Positions 11,446-24,249 of a stretch of DNA of 64,000 bases are shown one piece after another. Source of the stretch: Plicaturopsis crispa FD-325 SS-3 (lineage: Eukaryota > Basidiomycota > Agaricomycetes > Amylocorticiales > Amylocorticiaceae). The position numbers and the translations under genes were made by a program. Below the pieces are notes generated by a model. That model was not told the DNA's origin and searched no databases. It saw nothing but the letters and a program-made list of their open reading frames with translations. The stretch's first letter is position 1; each line of letters begins with the position of its first letter. The stretch spans positions 877,446 through 941,445 of the forward strand of contig KN832561.1 of assembly GCA_000827205.1 (NCBI GenBank). Direction: 5' to 3'.

Positions 11446-13441
11446 ATGACGGTAGAGGAGCAGACGCTTACCCTCCAGTCCGGTGGAAAGCGTGTGTCGT
11501 TCACGCTCACGGGCACGAGCTTGGTTGTCAAACACGTCGACAGCGGTGAGTTTCCTGCCATGAGAACGATTAGAAGCAGTGACCTGAAGAAACGTACCCC
11601 AGGCAAAGGCAGCCTTGATGTTTTGCATCGGCAAGTTATTCGCGCGTCTTTCACCGATGGTCGCGTACAGGTGTACTACGTAGCTCGGAAGAAAGCAAAA
11701 GAGCTCCTGTCGCTGGTCAAGATCGAAGGGTCACCTATAAGCACAGAAGAACACGCCACGGAAACATGGGTGGACGCGGTAAACGACGCTGCCTACGCAG
11801 GTAACGTCCCAGGTCATTTCTACCACTTCATCCTCCATTCAATGGTTCTGGATTGAGGCCTTAAGCAGAACAAGCGTTTGAAAGTCCTCGTCAACCCATA
11901 CAGTGGCCATGTAAGCTGTCGCGATGTCTGCGGTCGCACCGCTCTGGTTGCTAATAATTGGCGAACAGGGCAAGGCGGTCTCAATATATGCCAAGAAGGT
12001 TGAACCCGTCTTCACAGCAGCTGGGTGCACCCTCGATGTAATTGGTTTGTACATTCTATTCAACACGCCTAGTATATAGCTCAAACGGAGATTATGGATC
12101 GGCAGAAACGACCCACGTCAACCATGCGCTCGAAATTGCAAGAGATCTCAGTCTTCATTACGACGCGGTTGTGCCCATGTCAGGAGACGGCACAATCCAC
12201 GAAATAATCAATGGTTTTGCGCAACACAAAGAGCCCATGAAGGCCTTTGCCACCCCCATTGCACCTATACCGACAGGCTCCGGGAACGGGCTAGCATTAA
12301 ATGTCTTGGGCTTACAAGTACGCAGTATCTTTCATTTCACATGGAGTATCCATGAATTGCTGACGAATATAACAGGATGCGGCTGACGTTGTGTCTGCAG
12401 CTCTCAATGTACTGAAAGGTTGGTGGCTCGGGTCTCTTGTCAGGGCCGAAATTTGATTGCGTCCCATTCTAGGCCGACCAATGTCAGCGGATCTCTTCTC
12501 TGTGACGCAGAAGGAGAAACGAACATTCTCGTTCATGTCGCAGGCGCTCGGGCTCATGGCTGACCTGGATGTCGGCACTGATAACCTGCGCTGGATGGGA
12601 CCTATTCGCTTTACAGTGGGCTTCCTTCGCGGTGGCAAGTCTCTCCATTGGTGTACCGCTGTCGCTGATGTCAACGCTGATTATCTCATTAGTTGTTCAG
12701 ATGCGACCATGTCCTATTGAGCTCTCGATAAAAGTTGCAGAGGACGACAAAATGAAGATGGCGAAAGCTCTTCAGTCCCGGCACGAGCGGAGCCTTGAAG
12801 CTGAACAGGAGATACCCAAGCCTGATAATCCTTCGACATCCCTACCGGCACTCAAATACACGGCGCAAGATACCGACGGGTGGATAACTTTTGACAAGCC
12901 ACTTCTTTGGGTATATGCAGGGAAGGGTCCCTACGTTGCTCGGTGCGATTTGGTCAAAACAGGTTCAGGTCTTTCATGGTGACTGACGCGAATAAATTCG
13001 CAGCGATGTTATGGCTTTCCCTGTTTCACTTCCGAACGATGGCTTTATCGACCTCGTAGCCCAGGAAATTGTGAGTTTCGTATACCCTCCGGTGTATAGT
13101 GTATAGTATCTCATAGTTTACACCAGGCTCCCCGCACTGAAGTTGTCACAGCCATGGGTGAAGCCGCCACCGGCCAAGCCTACTGGATGAAAACCGTACG
13201 CATTAGTTCTTTTGTGTTTCGTGGAAGGATATCTTAAAGTCCTGTCATGCAGGCACATTACTACAAGGCACACGCCTACCGCGTCAAACCTCTTTCCAAG
13301 AAGGGTCACTTTGCGGTAGATGGAGAGGCGTTTCCGTTCGAGGAATTTCAAGTCGAGGTTCATCAGAGTCTCGCAACATTGCTAAGCCCGTACGGGTATT
13401 ATGCGGCGGAATTTGCGCTGCCAAGGAAGAGCGTGGATTAA
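11446..13441 (+). CDS. LCB4: Sphingosine (long-chain base) kinase
   Basis: This is a multi-exon gene starting MTVEEQTLTLQSGGKR. The diacylglycerol-kinase catalytic fold is clear: KRLKVLVNPYSGHGKA at its start, the nucleotide-binding motif PMSGDGTIHEIINGF and the glycine motif PTGSGNGLA. Downstream come SQALGLMADLDVGTDNLRWMG, which contains sphingosine-kinase features, and the C-terminal KKGHFAVDGEAFPFEEFQVEVH. It phosphorylates sphingoid long-chain bases to their 1-phosphates, which act in signalling and membrane lipid turnover. The intron before the catalytic domain ends at an unusual TTGAG acceptor near 11855, which is the only choice that keeps the frame. The LCB4 symbol indicates family; a split between LCB4 and LCB5 cannot be made. 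Confidence 0.85.
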
Positions 13442-13641
13442 CGGACCATTTTATATAGGCTATGGACATGCAATCATTGTTTTTCTTGGTTTTTTATATG
13501 TTAGCAGTGTACCTGTAAGCCAGCGCGGCGCTGCTAACATAGTGCACTGGACGTTGTCTCGACTCACAAGTCCCGATTTCCGACGCGTCTTTCTACTTCT
13601 TCCACGTGATCATGTAATAAACGGGCGGAGTTTGAAACACG

Positions 13642-13735
13642 GTATATAGGCAAACGAGTGCGCGCGTTTCCGCCATTTCCCTCCTGTCTTTCCCCCACCA
13701 CCAACCTCGCCACTCCACCACCCTCTGTCTACTTA
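13642..13735 (+). promoter_or_regulatory. Histone H2B promoter: TATA box and pyrimidine tract
   Basis: A TATATAGG box starts near 13643, about 160 bp before the H2B ATG. A strongly C/T-rich stretch (about 13670-13735) follows, ending just before a likely 5'-UTR intron (GTGCGTATC...AACTAG, about 13741-13792). TATA plus CT-rich initiator DNA is typical of highly expressed fungal genes. Confidence 0.5.
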
Positions 13736-13804
13736 GTGAGGTGCGTATCGCATTGATATTGCTTGAAGGCTTTGTCTGACACTCGAACTAGTCCTCAGTC
13801 ACCA

Positions 13805-14470
13805 ATGGCACCCAAAGTCAGCTCTTTCACTCTTCAAGTCAGGACGCGTATTGACAAAGACTTGCTGTCTATCTAGCCTGCTTCCACCGCGTCCAAGGCT
13901 CCTGCCTCTCAGGCTGCGAAGGCGCCGGCCTCCTCCGCTGGTGCCAAGGCTGCGAAGAAAACTGCAGCCAAGTCCGCCGCGCCTGCAGATGGCGAGAAGA
14001 AGAAGCGTCGCAAGACGCGCAAGGAGACATACAGCTCGTACATCTACAAAGGTTCGTCGACTTGAGCTTCGTGCTTGTGGGCCGTCGCTAACGGTGATGT
14101 CGGCGCATAGTCTTGAAGCAAGTACACCCAGACACGGGTATCTCTAACAAAGCAATGGCTATTCTCAACTCCTTCGTCAACGACATTTTCGAGCGTATCG
14201 CTAGCGAGGCGTCAAGTAAGTCATCTCTTAGAAACGTCCATGATCCATCATCTCACCCATCGCGTCTCGCAGAGCTCGCTGCTTACTCGAAGAAGTCTAC
14301 CATCTCATCGCGGGAGATACAAACTAGTGTTCGTTTGATCTTACCCGGAGAACTCGCCAAGCATGCTATCTCGGAGGGAACGAAGTCGGTCACCAGTACG
14401 TCGTGTCGACGTGCTATTTTGTCTACAAGTACTCACGCACACCACAGAGTTCTCTGCCGGTGCCAAGTAG
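13805..14470 (+). CDS. HTB1: Histone H2B
   Basis: Five exons (13805-13816, 13877-14051, 14111-14215, 14273-14395, 14448-14470) give 145 residues. The first coding exon holds only four codons (MAPK). The N-terminal tail is Lys/Ala-rich and ends in [18 protein letters not shown]. The histone fold follows with [45 protein letters not shown] and [15 protein letters not shown], and the protein ends KFSAGAK. It pairs with H2A in the nucleosome. The conserved C-terminal lysine region that carries H2B ubiquitination in yeast is present. No H2A gene was seen next to it, unlike the divergent H2A-H2B pair of many fungi. Confidence 0.97.
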
Positions 14471-14949
14471 TACACATGTTGTATGCCGTCGTTGTGCCAT
14501 ATTTTTATTGTAATGCCATCTCATATTCATCTATATTTGCTTCTCATATATTCAATCGCGTTTTCCTGAGCAACGGAGCTTTGTGGTTTGACAATGAGAT
14601 TGTTGTTCATGTCAACGGTTTGAAGTCAGCACACCTCCGTCGTCACTTCAGTGGTACGTTTGTCATGTAACTTTAAGTACTTGGTCCACTGTGGCCACGA
14701 CAAGCTTAAGATATTTCGCTACTCGCGAGATTTATCGTAGTCAGCGGTCGACGCGTAGTATCTATCACCTTCACGCTAGCACCGAACCTTTGTGCCTCCT
14801 GTAGAATGCATAGCTGGATGGCATTGGTGTGACAGATTAACAGGTAGCATGGTACGTGACGATGATCTATGTCTTACAATGGGGGGTTATAATCCAGGAA
14901 AGAGAGTGCAAAATGCAAGATAATAGTAAGTGAGTAAATATGAGTCCCC
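14471..14949. other. Convergent 3' region between H2B and STE11
   Basis: About 480 bp between two convergent stop codons. It is A/T-richer than the flanking genes and presumably holds both 3' untranslated regions. No gene, repeat or RNA structure was recognised. Confidence 0.5.
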
Positions 14950-17900
14950 TCACGCAGCAGCCTCAACGGCAACGACTGGCGCTGCCTTCGAGGCGCTGGC
15001 CTTGGGGAACGTAGCTTTCTTAGTAACGATCCATGGGTGGAGAAGCAGCTCCCCCGCTGAGGGGCGAGCCTCGTGGTCCAAGTCAAACGTCCGTGCTAGG
15101 AAGTCCTGCGCGTCGGCAGAGATGTCTGAGGGTATGGTGGGCTTAGCGGAAGACACTCCGATCTGAGAAAAAGGTCAGCAATGTGTGCATATCGAGTGGG
15201 ACGCGTGGAATATACCTTGAATATGGCCTGCATCTGAGTGAGCTGGGCCCACGGGTGCTCGCCGGTGAGCATCTCTACGACCAAGCATCCCACACTCCAG
15301 ATGTCCGCCTTCTTCGTATGAGCAGTCTGTTTCACGACCTCCGGGGCCATCCAGAACACAGAGCCTTGCAAGGAAGGCCGGTGCATGCGCTTTCCACCGA
15401 GCAAATCTAATACACACTTTAATTCGACCCGCATTAAGGTCTAGGAATTTACGCTTACTGTCTTCCACTTTCTTCGAGATACCAAAGTCAGAGATCTTGA
15501 TGCCTCCCTTGTTATCGACAAGGATGTTCGCCCCTTTGATGTCACGATGTATAATGTCGCGTTCGTGCAGGTAGTTCAGCCCTTGAAGAATCTGCCGGAC
15601 GAAATTCTTGACCAACGGCTCCTCAAACGATCCGTAGTTACGTAGGAGGGCAGTGACCGAGCCTCCTGGAACGTATTCGAGGAAAATGTTGAGGTAGTCG
15701 TCTTCCAAGGAGGAGTCTGAGGGTAGAAGAATGAGTAACGCCGCACACGGAATAACGCGTATACTGACAGAGGTATTGCACAATATTCTCGTGCTGCAAG
15801 TCCTTCAAGAGCTCGATCTCTCTTTCGAGGGCGCTCAGCATGCTCTGCTTCCGGCCTTCGTCGCCAGTCCCTGTGGGAAGTTCGACTTGTTTGACGGCCA
15901 TAAGAAGTCCGTTGGCTGCGCCCATGCCCAGGTAGACCTTGCCAAATGACCCGGCACCGATGAGAGCGCCTTTGATCCATTTAGTCTCTGTACGGTCAAG
16001 GTCAGTAAGGAGGAAGGATCGAATTGTCTGTTTTGCACGTGCCTCCAGAAGACATCGCCTTCCCTGTCTCATCCCCGTCTTCTTCGACTTGCTCTTCCTC
16101 GTCCTCATCTTCGTCAGCATAATCAGACTCATCCTCCTCCGCACTCTGAGGCACATCTTCATCCTCGGCCGCCTTCTGCTCAGCCTTGTGTTCATCCTCA
16201 GACCCGACCTCTGTCCACGACTCCTCTGTATCAGATGAAATCCCGTCGAGTGCAGTGCTCTGCCTCCGACTCTCGACTTCGGCCGTTATCTCATCTACCG
16301 TCATCAGGCTGGCGGTCTCCGACCGATCACGTTTGCTGCGCAACTCAGTCATGTAGGACATCCTCCGGGACGCCGTGGAGAACGTCCTTGACACTGGCCG
16401 CGATGACGGGGTCGTGTAGTCCTCCATACCCTCGGTGAGCGATTCGGTGGGGAACTGCACAGGCGGCAGGAGCTGTGGAGGCCTGTTGTCGGACGGCGTC
16501 TCGCCTTCCTCGATGTCGACAGACTGACCATCCTCAGTTGACAGCGATACTCTGGGCGGCGGCTCGTTGGACGATTGACCATTGGCGGGCGGCAGCTTCT
16601 CAGGCACGGGCGGTGGAGGGGAAGATATAGATGTTCGGGTGGGTGAGACCGAGGTTCTCCGCTGCGAGCCAGCCGTGCTACTGCTAAATCGTGATGGTGG
16701 GTTCCAGGACGCACTGCTATCCCGTCTCCCGAACCCGGAAACATTACTATCTCGCCGTGTCATACCGGACGCGTTACTGTCCCTGCGCCCACCACCATAT
16801 GTGCTCAAGCGTACCGGCCGGAGCATACTATTGCGGGCCGTCCGTTCGAGAACCTTCTTCTCCGTGAATGGGAAATACTCTGCGAGATGGTTGGTGATCA
16901 GCTCGCTAGGCGGGCGCTGGCCGAAGAAATTGCGCAGTCTCGAGGGCTTTTTGCCAGACTGCGCAGGACTCTTTCCGGGAGACGCTTCCGCAGAGGGCAG
17001 AGCAGGCGATGTCGGGGAGTTCAAAGCCTTCTCGGGATCCGGCACCCCCAGCCCACTGAGTATGCTAATCGTGCTCGCGCGCTTTGTGCTCTTCTGCATC
17101 TGCGCGTCTGTGAACCGTTTGAGATATGATGGCGAGAAGCTGCCGTCATGGTCGTCGTCACCCGTCGGAGGTCTGAGCCCTCCATTTGATGGTGTGCTGG
17201 TCGTCGGGCTGTCGCCGCCAGGGTAGTCGTCACCAAGCAATTTAGCGATTTTCGACCGTTTAGCTTTGCTTCTGCGCAATGTCAATCCGTGCTCCCGGAC
17301 AGGATTTTCTGGAGGGGCGTGACATATCGCCAAGAGCTCTGCTTCAGAAAGAGGCGACTCTGTAGCTGCCATGAGTACGAGGAAAACAGTCGAGGAAACA
17401 GGGTAAACATACCCAGGCCCTCCCCATTGCCCCAATCGAGGTAGACGCCCCATCCATCGACAGTGAGACCACCATCCTCGGTCTCTACATACGCCATGCT
17501 ACCCTCCGCCCTTGCCTTGCCGAACTTTTTCAAGACCTTTTCAAGCACCTCGATACCGCCAGCGCAATCCGCTACATTGATTTTACGGGAATGGCCTTCT
17601 TCAGGAAGCACGAATTTCACGAGCATACCGCGCAGAACATCAAGTGACGGAGCTGCGGTATGTGATGATGCAGGCGATCCTTTGAACGGACCCCTGCCCA
17701 CGGAGAAAGGCGTAGGCGGGGAGTTCGTCCCTGCCGTGCTAGTGCTATGTTGGGACATGAACGACTCGGCGATGGGGGATAAGTCCGCCGCCGGACCAGC
17801 TCGCGGTTGTAGGCCAGACGGCTGGGACACGGCATATGGGTGGCTGCTGTTGGTAGTAGAAGGGCGCGGAGGGAGTTTGTGCACGCTGCTCGAAGCGTTG

Positions 17901-19102
17901 GGCGAGTTTACGCCCAGCGATACATTGCGCGCATGGGCACCGGGATTGGGCGACCGCGTGGTAGTGCGGCTATTGGCTGACCCGGGCTGCGGTGGCAGAG
18001 GTGATGTCGAGCGGGCGTTGGGCTTTCCGCCCGCGTTTCCAGGACGAGGATCTGCGGGGAGGCCATACCCTGTCCAGTTGCTCTGGGAGTTCGCGGTGCC
18101 TGGTGTCAGCATTCCACCCATTTGGGGCGCAGGGGGAAGCGGTTGGCTCGCATATGAAGGGACATCTGTTTGTGTGGGCGTTCGTCGTCCACTCGGTGGC
18201 GTATTGAGGTACTGGAGGGGGCGGTTAGCGGCAGTGCGCCCAGGAGGTGGAGGAGGCGGTTGGCCACGAGGCGCGGGGGGAAGGGGCGGGAGGTTTGCTC
18301 GAGCGGCTGAATTTGCGGTAGGGGTATGGATACTCGATGCTGAGCCGTTGATGGATGACGAGCTGTTGAGGGAAGATGAGCTTTGGACTGGATGGGGTAA
18401 CGGCCGGACATTATTTTGTCTGCTCGAGTTGGAGTTGGCGGACTCGGGAAGTCCGGGTTCGCGAACAAGCCGCGGGAGGTCACCGCGGCCGCTCTGGTGA
18501 TTTAATTGGAGCGGGGCGGGTCGTCCACTCCGCGAAGCTAGCCTTGTAGTAGGAGATATTGCCGACTCAGGCTCGGATGACTTCTGCTCGTCCGTGTATT
18601 CGCCATTCACCACGACCCGCGGACGACGGGACGTAGACGTTGGGGTCGACACAGGTTTCGGGGGCGGGGGCGCGGCACATTTCTGCCGCAGCGTCTTGAC
18701 GGCGTTTACGATGCGAAGACGGTCTCCGATACTTGCAACACCCATCTCCTTCAGAGTGACTTGATCTAACTCGAGGAGAATGTCGCCCCTGATGTCGTTG
18801 TCCTTGAATGTGGTTGCATGATTTCCACATTTAATATCGCTGAGCCAACGCGAGACGTGGGCGTCAGACCATGTTCCTATGAACTCTTTGTACGGCACGC
18901 CGGCGGGTGGCTCGAGGAAACCACCTGGCTGATTGGAGGTGGTCGGTGTCGGCGGGAACACATTGTTCTGACCGCGCACGGATAAATTGACGATCGTTCT
19001 GGGGGGTAGAGTGCCGATCGGAGATGAGGGGGATGACGGAGATGAGGATTTCGACGAGGATGTGTCGAGAGCATTCAAGTTGCTGCTGCTAGCCATGGCC
19101 AT
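14950..19102 (-). CDS. STE11: MAP kinase kinase kinase STE11 (SAM, Ras-binding-like and kinase domains)
   Basis: A large minus-strand gene of roughly 1,200 codons. A SAM domain lies near residues 75-145 ([34 protein letters not shown]). A long Pro/Ser-rich linker follows. Next is a ubiquitin-fold Ras-binding-like segment ([26 protein letters not shown]-type helix, [10 protein letters not shown]). A second Ser-rich, then Glu/Asp-rich linker precedes the C-terminal kinase domain. The kinase has [34 protein letters not shown] and MAPEVVKQ, so it is catalytically complete. This architecture is that of Ste11/Byr2, the MAPKKK of the pheromone and osmotic-stress cascades, where the SAM domain binds Ste50-type adaptors. 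Exon edges were not all resolved. The long plus-strand ORF at 17463-18500 is an antisense shadow. Confidence 0.92.
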
Positions 19103-20847
19103 ATCCTACCGCGGATTTAGTGCAGTACAATACCCCGTGGCCGCCCGATGAATATGTCCTCCTGTTGAGGCGCGTAGGCGGGATCTACGTTAGCGACTTT
19201 GTGTGGTATGTACCGACGCGCGTTTACAATAGGTCGCCGTTATGTGGACGTTAGGGGGAAATGGGTAGCCCGAGGTGTATTCCGAGGCGTGCTCGATTGC
19301 GGGTAACCAGGAAACAAGATTGAGAACCAGACGCGCCACGGTAGTCCTGTCTACTTGTGCGAGAGATGGAGGTATAATGTCTGCGCCAGCCGGCGACTTG
19401 TAAAGATCCCAGAGTTAGCACTTGGGCACGCTGCCGAGCGCCGTGCGCGTCGTTGTTCCAGGTAGGATATGTAGCACAGCGACCAAGAAAGTGGTGGTAG
19501 AGGAGAAAGAAACAACGGGCGCTGTTGTCTTTGCTTTTCTTGCGAAACGTTGCTTTCGTTGGACGCCAAAGGACAAGCCTTCCCGGGTCAGATAACGTAA
19601 GCGTGTACAGCCGATCTCCGAAAATCCCTTGCGATTGGCTGCGATTCGTGCTTGCTCTTTACTGAACGCCTGGCGAATGGCTACGACGTTATGTCGCGCG
19701 CAGATTTTGCTGTAAGGTATGGATATATTCACGAATGACCTTCGAGGGACATTCACCGCTCACCTAGAAATCGAGTCCAGCGGGCGCATCCTAGCGCAAA
19801 GTAATGCATGAAAGGGCATCTACGGGCGTCGGGCGCACCGATGGTAGCATCAAGTAGCATATGTGCACGGGCGATATCGGTGCCGGTCGCTCAACGGTCG
19901 CTCATCGACCAGATGGTATTAGAAAGGATCACAAGTAAGTACCGCTCATCATTGTTCTTGATCATCGATGATATCCATTCAGTGGGTGTGTCACTTCTGG
20001 TGCAGTGTGGATCGCTGGTTGCTACTGACACCAAGTGATCACCAGGTAATCACCGAACGTGCCATACATACTTACAGTACTTATTGTTACGGATTTAAGC
20101 CGATCGTCCGCCAACGAACTGCGTGATTTAAGACGTTCACAGAGACGAGCCGTCAAATGCGCGCAGCAGCCAGCGCCAGCCATCGATGGCCTGATGGGCA
20201 ACCGATCGGCGGCACCGGTTCGACTCGTCATGCGCGTCGGCCGATAAGATCGTAATGACGCTTCTTCGCGATACTGAACGCTTTCGCTTATCCGCCGGCC
20301 TGTACTTAGCACAGCCGGGCAACGTGCGATGCTCAATGGCATTGCATGCCCGTTATTCAGCTTCCTGGTTACTATTGTTTGCCTCCACTTCTGCTCCGCA
20401 CTTTTAGCTGATTCACCAAATCCCATCTTTCAACTCGCAACGCTCGAGGATTGTAAGCCCAGTGTCGAGCTCTGTGACTCGTAAGTCCCGCGGATAATTG
20501 TGGCTGATGATTTCTGCTTTCTAGACGTTCTGATACGATCTACTAATGTCGTCCAAACAACCTTATCTATGACGACTTCAGGCTGAAGGCCGATAACACA
20601 AGATGCACAGTTTTTACAGTTTACGGTAAGCATTTTCACTCTCCAGCTGTTCGAAGTTGACCGTTCAAACTCGTTAGAATTGCCTGATTTTTTGTCTGAT
20701 GTGACTAGGCTGTACAGGAGTGACACTCCACAGCCGATTTAGCGGCGTTCGCCGCTACAAGCTGTACGTTCTGACTTCCTCCCTCTTTCTCCTCTCATAC
20801 TTACCTGCGACAGCGTCACAGAACCCCACTGCTTACCACTGAGACAC
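19103..20847. other. Long intergenic region upstream of STE11
   Basis: About 1.7 kb with no recognisable gene. The only sizeable open frames (for example about 113 codons on the minus strand near 19415-19756) lack homology signals and plausible splicing. Short palindromic or repeated words occur near 19890-20060 but form no clear element. It likely holds the STE11 promoter and that of the next plus-strand gene. Confidence 0.5.
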
Positions 20848-22416
20848 ATGTCTAATAGGCCTAAAAAGGGAACGGCACCACTGCCGCCACTCGACCGGTC
20901 GAGCATCAAGAGTGTACAGCAGTACATCCAGCAGTACAAGAAATCACGGCAAGACCGCAAGGAGACCCTTGGTGGTGAAGGTACGTCAGAATCGCACCAA
21001 ACGTGAAGTCTATGCCATCGCTTACGCAGAGTTAAGGATATCTTGAACATCTCCAGATAATGCTGCAAGCTCTGCAAGCAGAAAAAGGTAGAACACAATC
21101 CGAAGTGGATTCTCAGAATCTGACTACATTTATACCTCTCTTTCAGATACTCAACGAACTGTAGTTCCTCCCGAAAACACCGGAGAATCGGGAAATTCAG
21201 GTAAGCAGCATCATCTCTGTCGTAAAATCTTACTCTGCTAAGCACCACGAAAATCCTACAGGCAGTCGCAACCCAGAGGAGATGGATATCGACACCGAGC
21301 ACGATGATGGTGTAGACCCCTTGACAGACGATCGTGAGTGTCAATTGCGACTGAAGATGACAAGGCGGCTGATCGGTCTTTCATAGGCAACGACATCGAG
21401 CGATTCCTTGATGGACTCGGACTGACCCAGGTCAATAGGTTCTTGACCGCCTTTAGCAAAAATGGTGGCCAGTACGGTAACCCCGGCCCAAACGACGCCG
21501 AACTCCTCGCGACGTGGACTCGCATCCAGACGACGGCGCGGAAATTCAGCAACAGTCAGGAGGGAGTTCCATTCAGCAGCGTATCCTGGCCCCTCCCGAA
21601 TTCTCCAACAGCCGTGCAAAGGCCAGACATCGAGGCCACATACCGTTGGTTCTCGCACTGCCTGCAACCAGCGGAAGAGCTAGACGATGGGGCACCGGAA
21701 ACTAGCGGACGCAAAAGTACGTACCATGGCCATACAAACAGTACAGTTGCGGCTACTTACGGTATAGCATGTGCAGAAAAAGACGTGATCGCTACCATCT
21801 ACGACTACGAGACTCGTAAAATGACCAACGTGACACGAGCAATGGTTCTAGAGGCCCGCATGAATCCTGCCGCCTGGCCTGGGTTTATCGAGGGAGGTGT
21901 CGAAACGGCAAAGGTCGTTTTCAACAACAGGGTACGTCGTGAGTTGTTCAGTATGGAACGCGAAGCAAACTTCACCTCTCTATCTAGTCTAGCAATGCGA
22001 AATGCCTCACATGCACCCTCTCGGGTCGAGGCACCTCGGCACCAAAGAGCGGAAAGACGGAACGCGGTGAAGGCCCCGGCTTCCTGACGTGCAAATGCCC
22101 AGAGTCTACAGCTCTTACGGAGCTGTGGATGGTGAAGGCTACTGCTGCAAACGCAGGCACCGCCGCACTTCTCAATTCCCAGAAAATCAAAGATGTCAAG
22201 TTCAATCCGGTGAACCTGAGAGTCGTCGAGGCCGCTATCTCTTTGGTCTCAGGATTGACACCGGAGACGCTGTTCCGACCTGAGGAGTCGCGCCTCAAGA
22301 CGACTATTCAGTGGGCGTTGGCCCGCCTTGCTAGCCATCATGTGTCTGACCCGTCGGAGAAGAAGAAGATTGATGATGTGCGGCGACTTTTCGAGGAGAC
22401 TGCAATGCGTGGGTAA
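20848..22416 (+). CDS. Hypothetical protein with a small Cys cluster
   Basis: About seven exons with good splice signals. The start MSNRPKKGTAPLPPLDRSS is followed by a basic Gln-rich helix (VQQYIQQYKKSRQDRKE), an acidic patch (EEMDIDTEHDD) and a conserved-looking globular stretch (NDIERFLDGLGLTQVNRFL, WTRIQTTARKF). The last exon has four cysteines in CLTC...TCKC spacing, which could bind zinc, then a helical C-terminus (LKTTIQWALARLASHHV). I do not recognise the family. It lies 276 bp upstream of the RTC4-like gene in the same orientation, so the two could be functionally linked or, less likely, be parts of one gene. Confidence 0.6.
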
Positions 22417-22692
22417 TAGGCTCACAGTGGCGGACTCGGATGCACGTCGAATGGTAGAGTTCGGAGGCATATTGTAGCGTATGGAAGCTTGTTTTTCTCT
22501 TGTATTAAATGGTACATTTATCTCACTTTTAACGAGGCCCCAAGACGGCTGATTCATGACCTGAGGTTGCAGCCTGCCAGTGAGTGGTCGATATCTGATG
22601 GATTCGAGATTGAGGCCTTGGCCTGATAAGGCGACGCGAACACTCTTGCTCGCTCACACACCTGTGTATCTTGACTATTGTTGGCTGTATTC

Positions 22693-23966
22693 ATGGCTAG
22701 CTGGGAGGATGGCCCGTACAACACTGCACGACGAAATAATTATCGAAAGAAAAAGAGAAACTCGCAATTTCCACCACTCCCCCCTTTATCTGAGCCAGCC
22801 TCGTACGCCGCCAGTACTGACCACGATGTTTCGACAACTGGAAGGTCAGCGGGAGAGACGAAATTCTCCGTCGAGGAGCATGACCTTGATCTGGGAGAGG
22901 AGGATGAGGACATAATGAGTAGGCGGCATGAAATCTAAGTTTTTTTGGCATACACACTCACCCTGCAATACTAATTCGCTTAGGCCCTTCCGTCAACCCC
23001 TCGACGCTCTGCCCATTCTGCGATAGACCGCTCCCCGAAGCACCTACGACGGAGCTTCTTGAACTTATTCGTGTTGCACGAGGGCAGTCGTACCCTGATG
23101 TTCGTCCAACGAATCCCCTCGGACGTAGGGCACCAATGCTCCTGTTCTCCGCAGTTTGTCACCGGCATGATTTCGAAACACGGTTACTGCCTCGGGGGAA
23201 GAAGGAAGGCTGGCCGGAAAAGATTGACTGGGGGAGGATGAAATCCAGAATTATCAAGATGCACGCACCATTATTGGAATTGCTCGCAGACCCGGGGACA
23301 CCACTCGACGAGATTGTCGAAGGGGAAACTGACAGTAATGGAGATGCAGAAGGCTCGTCTGCAGAGGACAGGGACGAGGACGAAGGACTCGGCAACAGCA
23401 AAGGTCCCCGAGACCGATGTGTGTTCTGGAGGGATGTGAAGAAGCAAATAATGCAGCAAGGAAGTCGCGCTGTCACAGGGGCAATGGGTCAGTTGTCGTT
23501 GTTTTCGAACATACAACCCGGCTAGTAAGATCTCTTACTACTTTATCTCGCATCCTGGAAAATAAAACTGACATGCTTCTTTGGACCGTTCAGTTATGGG
23601 GAACGCGGGGCGACAATCATCTACCAGATGCTGGTCAATCTGTTTCCACCAACATCTATGAATCCTGAACTCACCAGGCCGCTCACACCTGCCGACTTCG
23701 TCCGCCTGGTTTTGACCCCCGAAGTTGCACTGAACCTTATCATGGAAGATATGGGATGCGGGAGACGGACAGCATTGAAAACACTTCGAGACAGCTCGGT
23801 GTATGGTGTCGCAATGTTTCCCGAGATTGACGGTGATGACGACGACGATGTTGGTCAGGCGATTGTGAAGGAGCGAGCGCGTAAGCGGAGGCAAGAACTA
23901 GCGGATGAGGACCAGGGCAGCATAGACAAGGACGAGCCAGTGAAGAGCAAGCAGCGAGTACAGTAG
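22693..23966 (+). CDS. RTC4-like domain protein
   Basis: Three exons. The ATG at 22693 begins MASWEDGPYNTARRNNYRKK, a basic disordered region. The first intron joins at AT...SVNPSTLCPFCDRPLPEAP, a conserved CPFC-type knuckle at the head of the domain. The domain core includes LLFSAVCHRHDFETRLLP, IDWGRMKSRI, YYGERGATIIYQMLVNLFP, PLTPADFVRLVLTPEVALN, LIMEDMG and LRDSSVYGVAMFP. This matches the RTC4-like domain named after yeast 'restriction of telomere capping 4'. The yeast function is known only genetically, and agaricomycetes carry expanded families whose roles are unknown. The C-terminus is Asp- and Lys/Arg-rich, consistent with a nuclear protein. It is the last clear gene before the repeat-rich island. 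Confidence 0.8.
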
Positions 23967-24249
23967 ACAAAGTAGAAATAAAGGGTTGGGTGTGCTGAGC
24001 AGTGAGCGTTAAGCGTTGAGCTTGGACGAAGTCTACTTGATAAGATAAGATGACTGCGTGAGAGAACGACTTAGAACGACAAGATTTTGACGACTGCCCT
24101 CGTACTTACCATGATCAGGCTGTTGCAAACTCCCTACCTTGCTCGTGTGCACTTTCTGTGTGCCTCTTCCCTCCTCGCGCGCTCGTATCGCACCTTCTGC
24201 CTTTGCGTGCTCCAGGCGTAGGCGCGTCCCTTCTCCTAATATTCATACA

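Noticed and set aside
17463-18500. 345-codon plus-strand ORF
   Set aside because: Lies exactly antisense to the Pro/Ser-rich linker of STE11, whose frame has clear domains on both sides.
19415-19756. 113-codon minus-strand ORF upstream of STE11
   Set aside because: No recognisable motif, no splice partners, and located in a plain promoter region.
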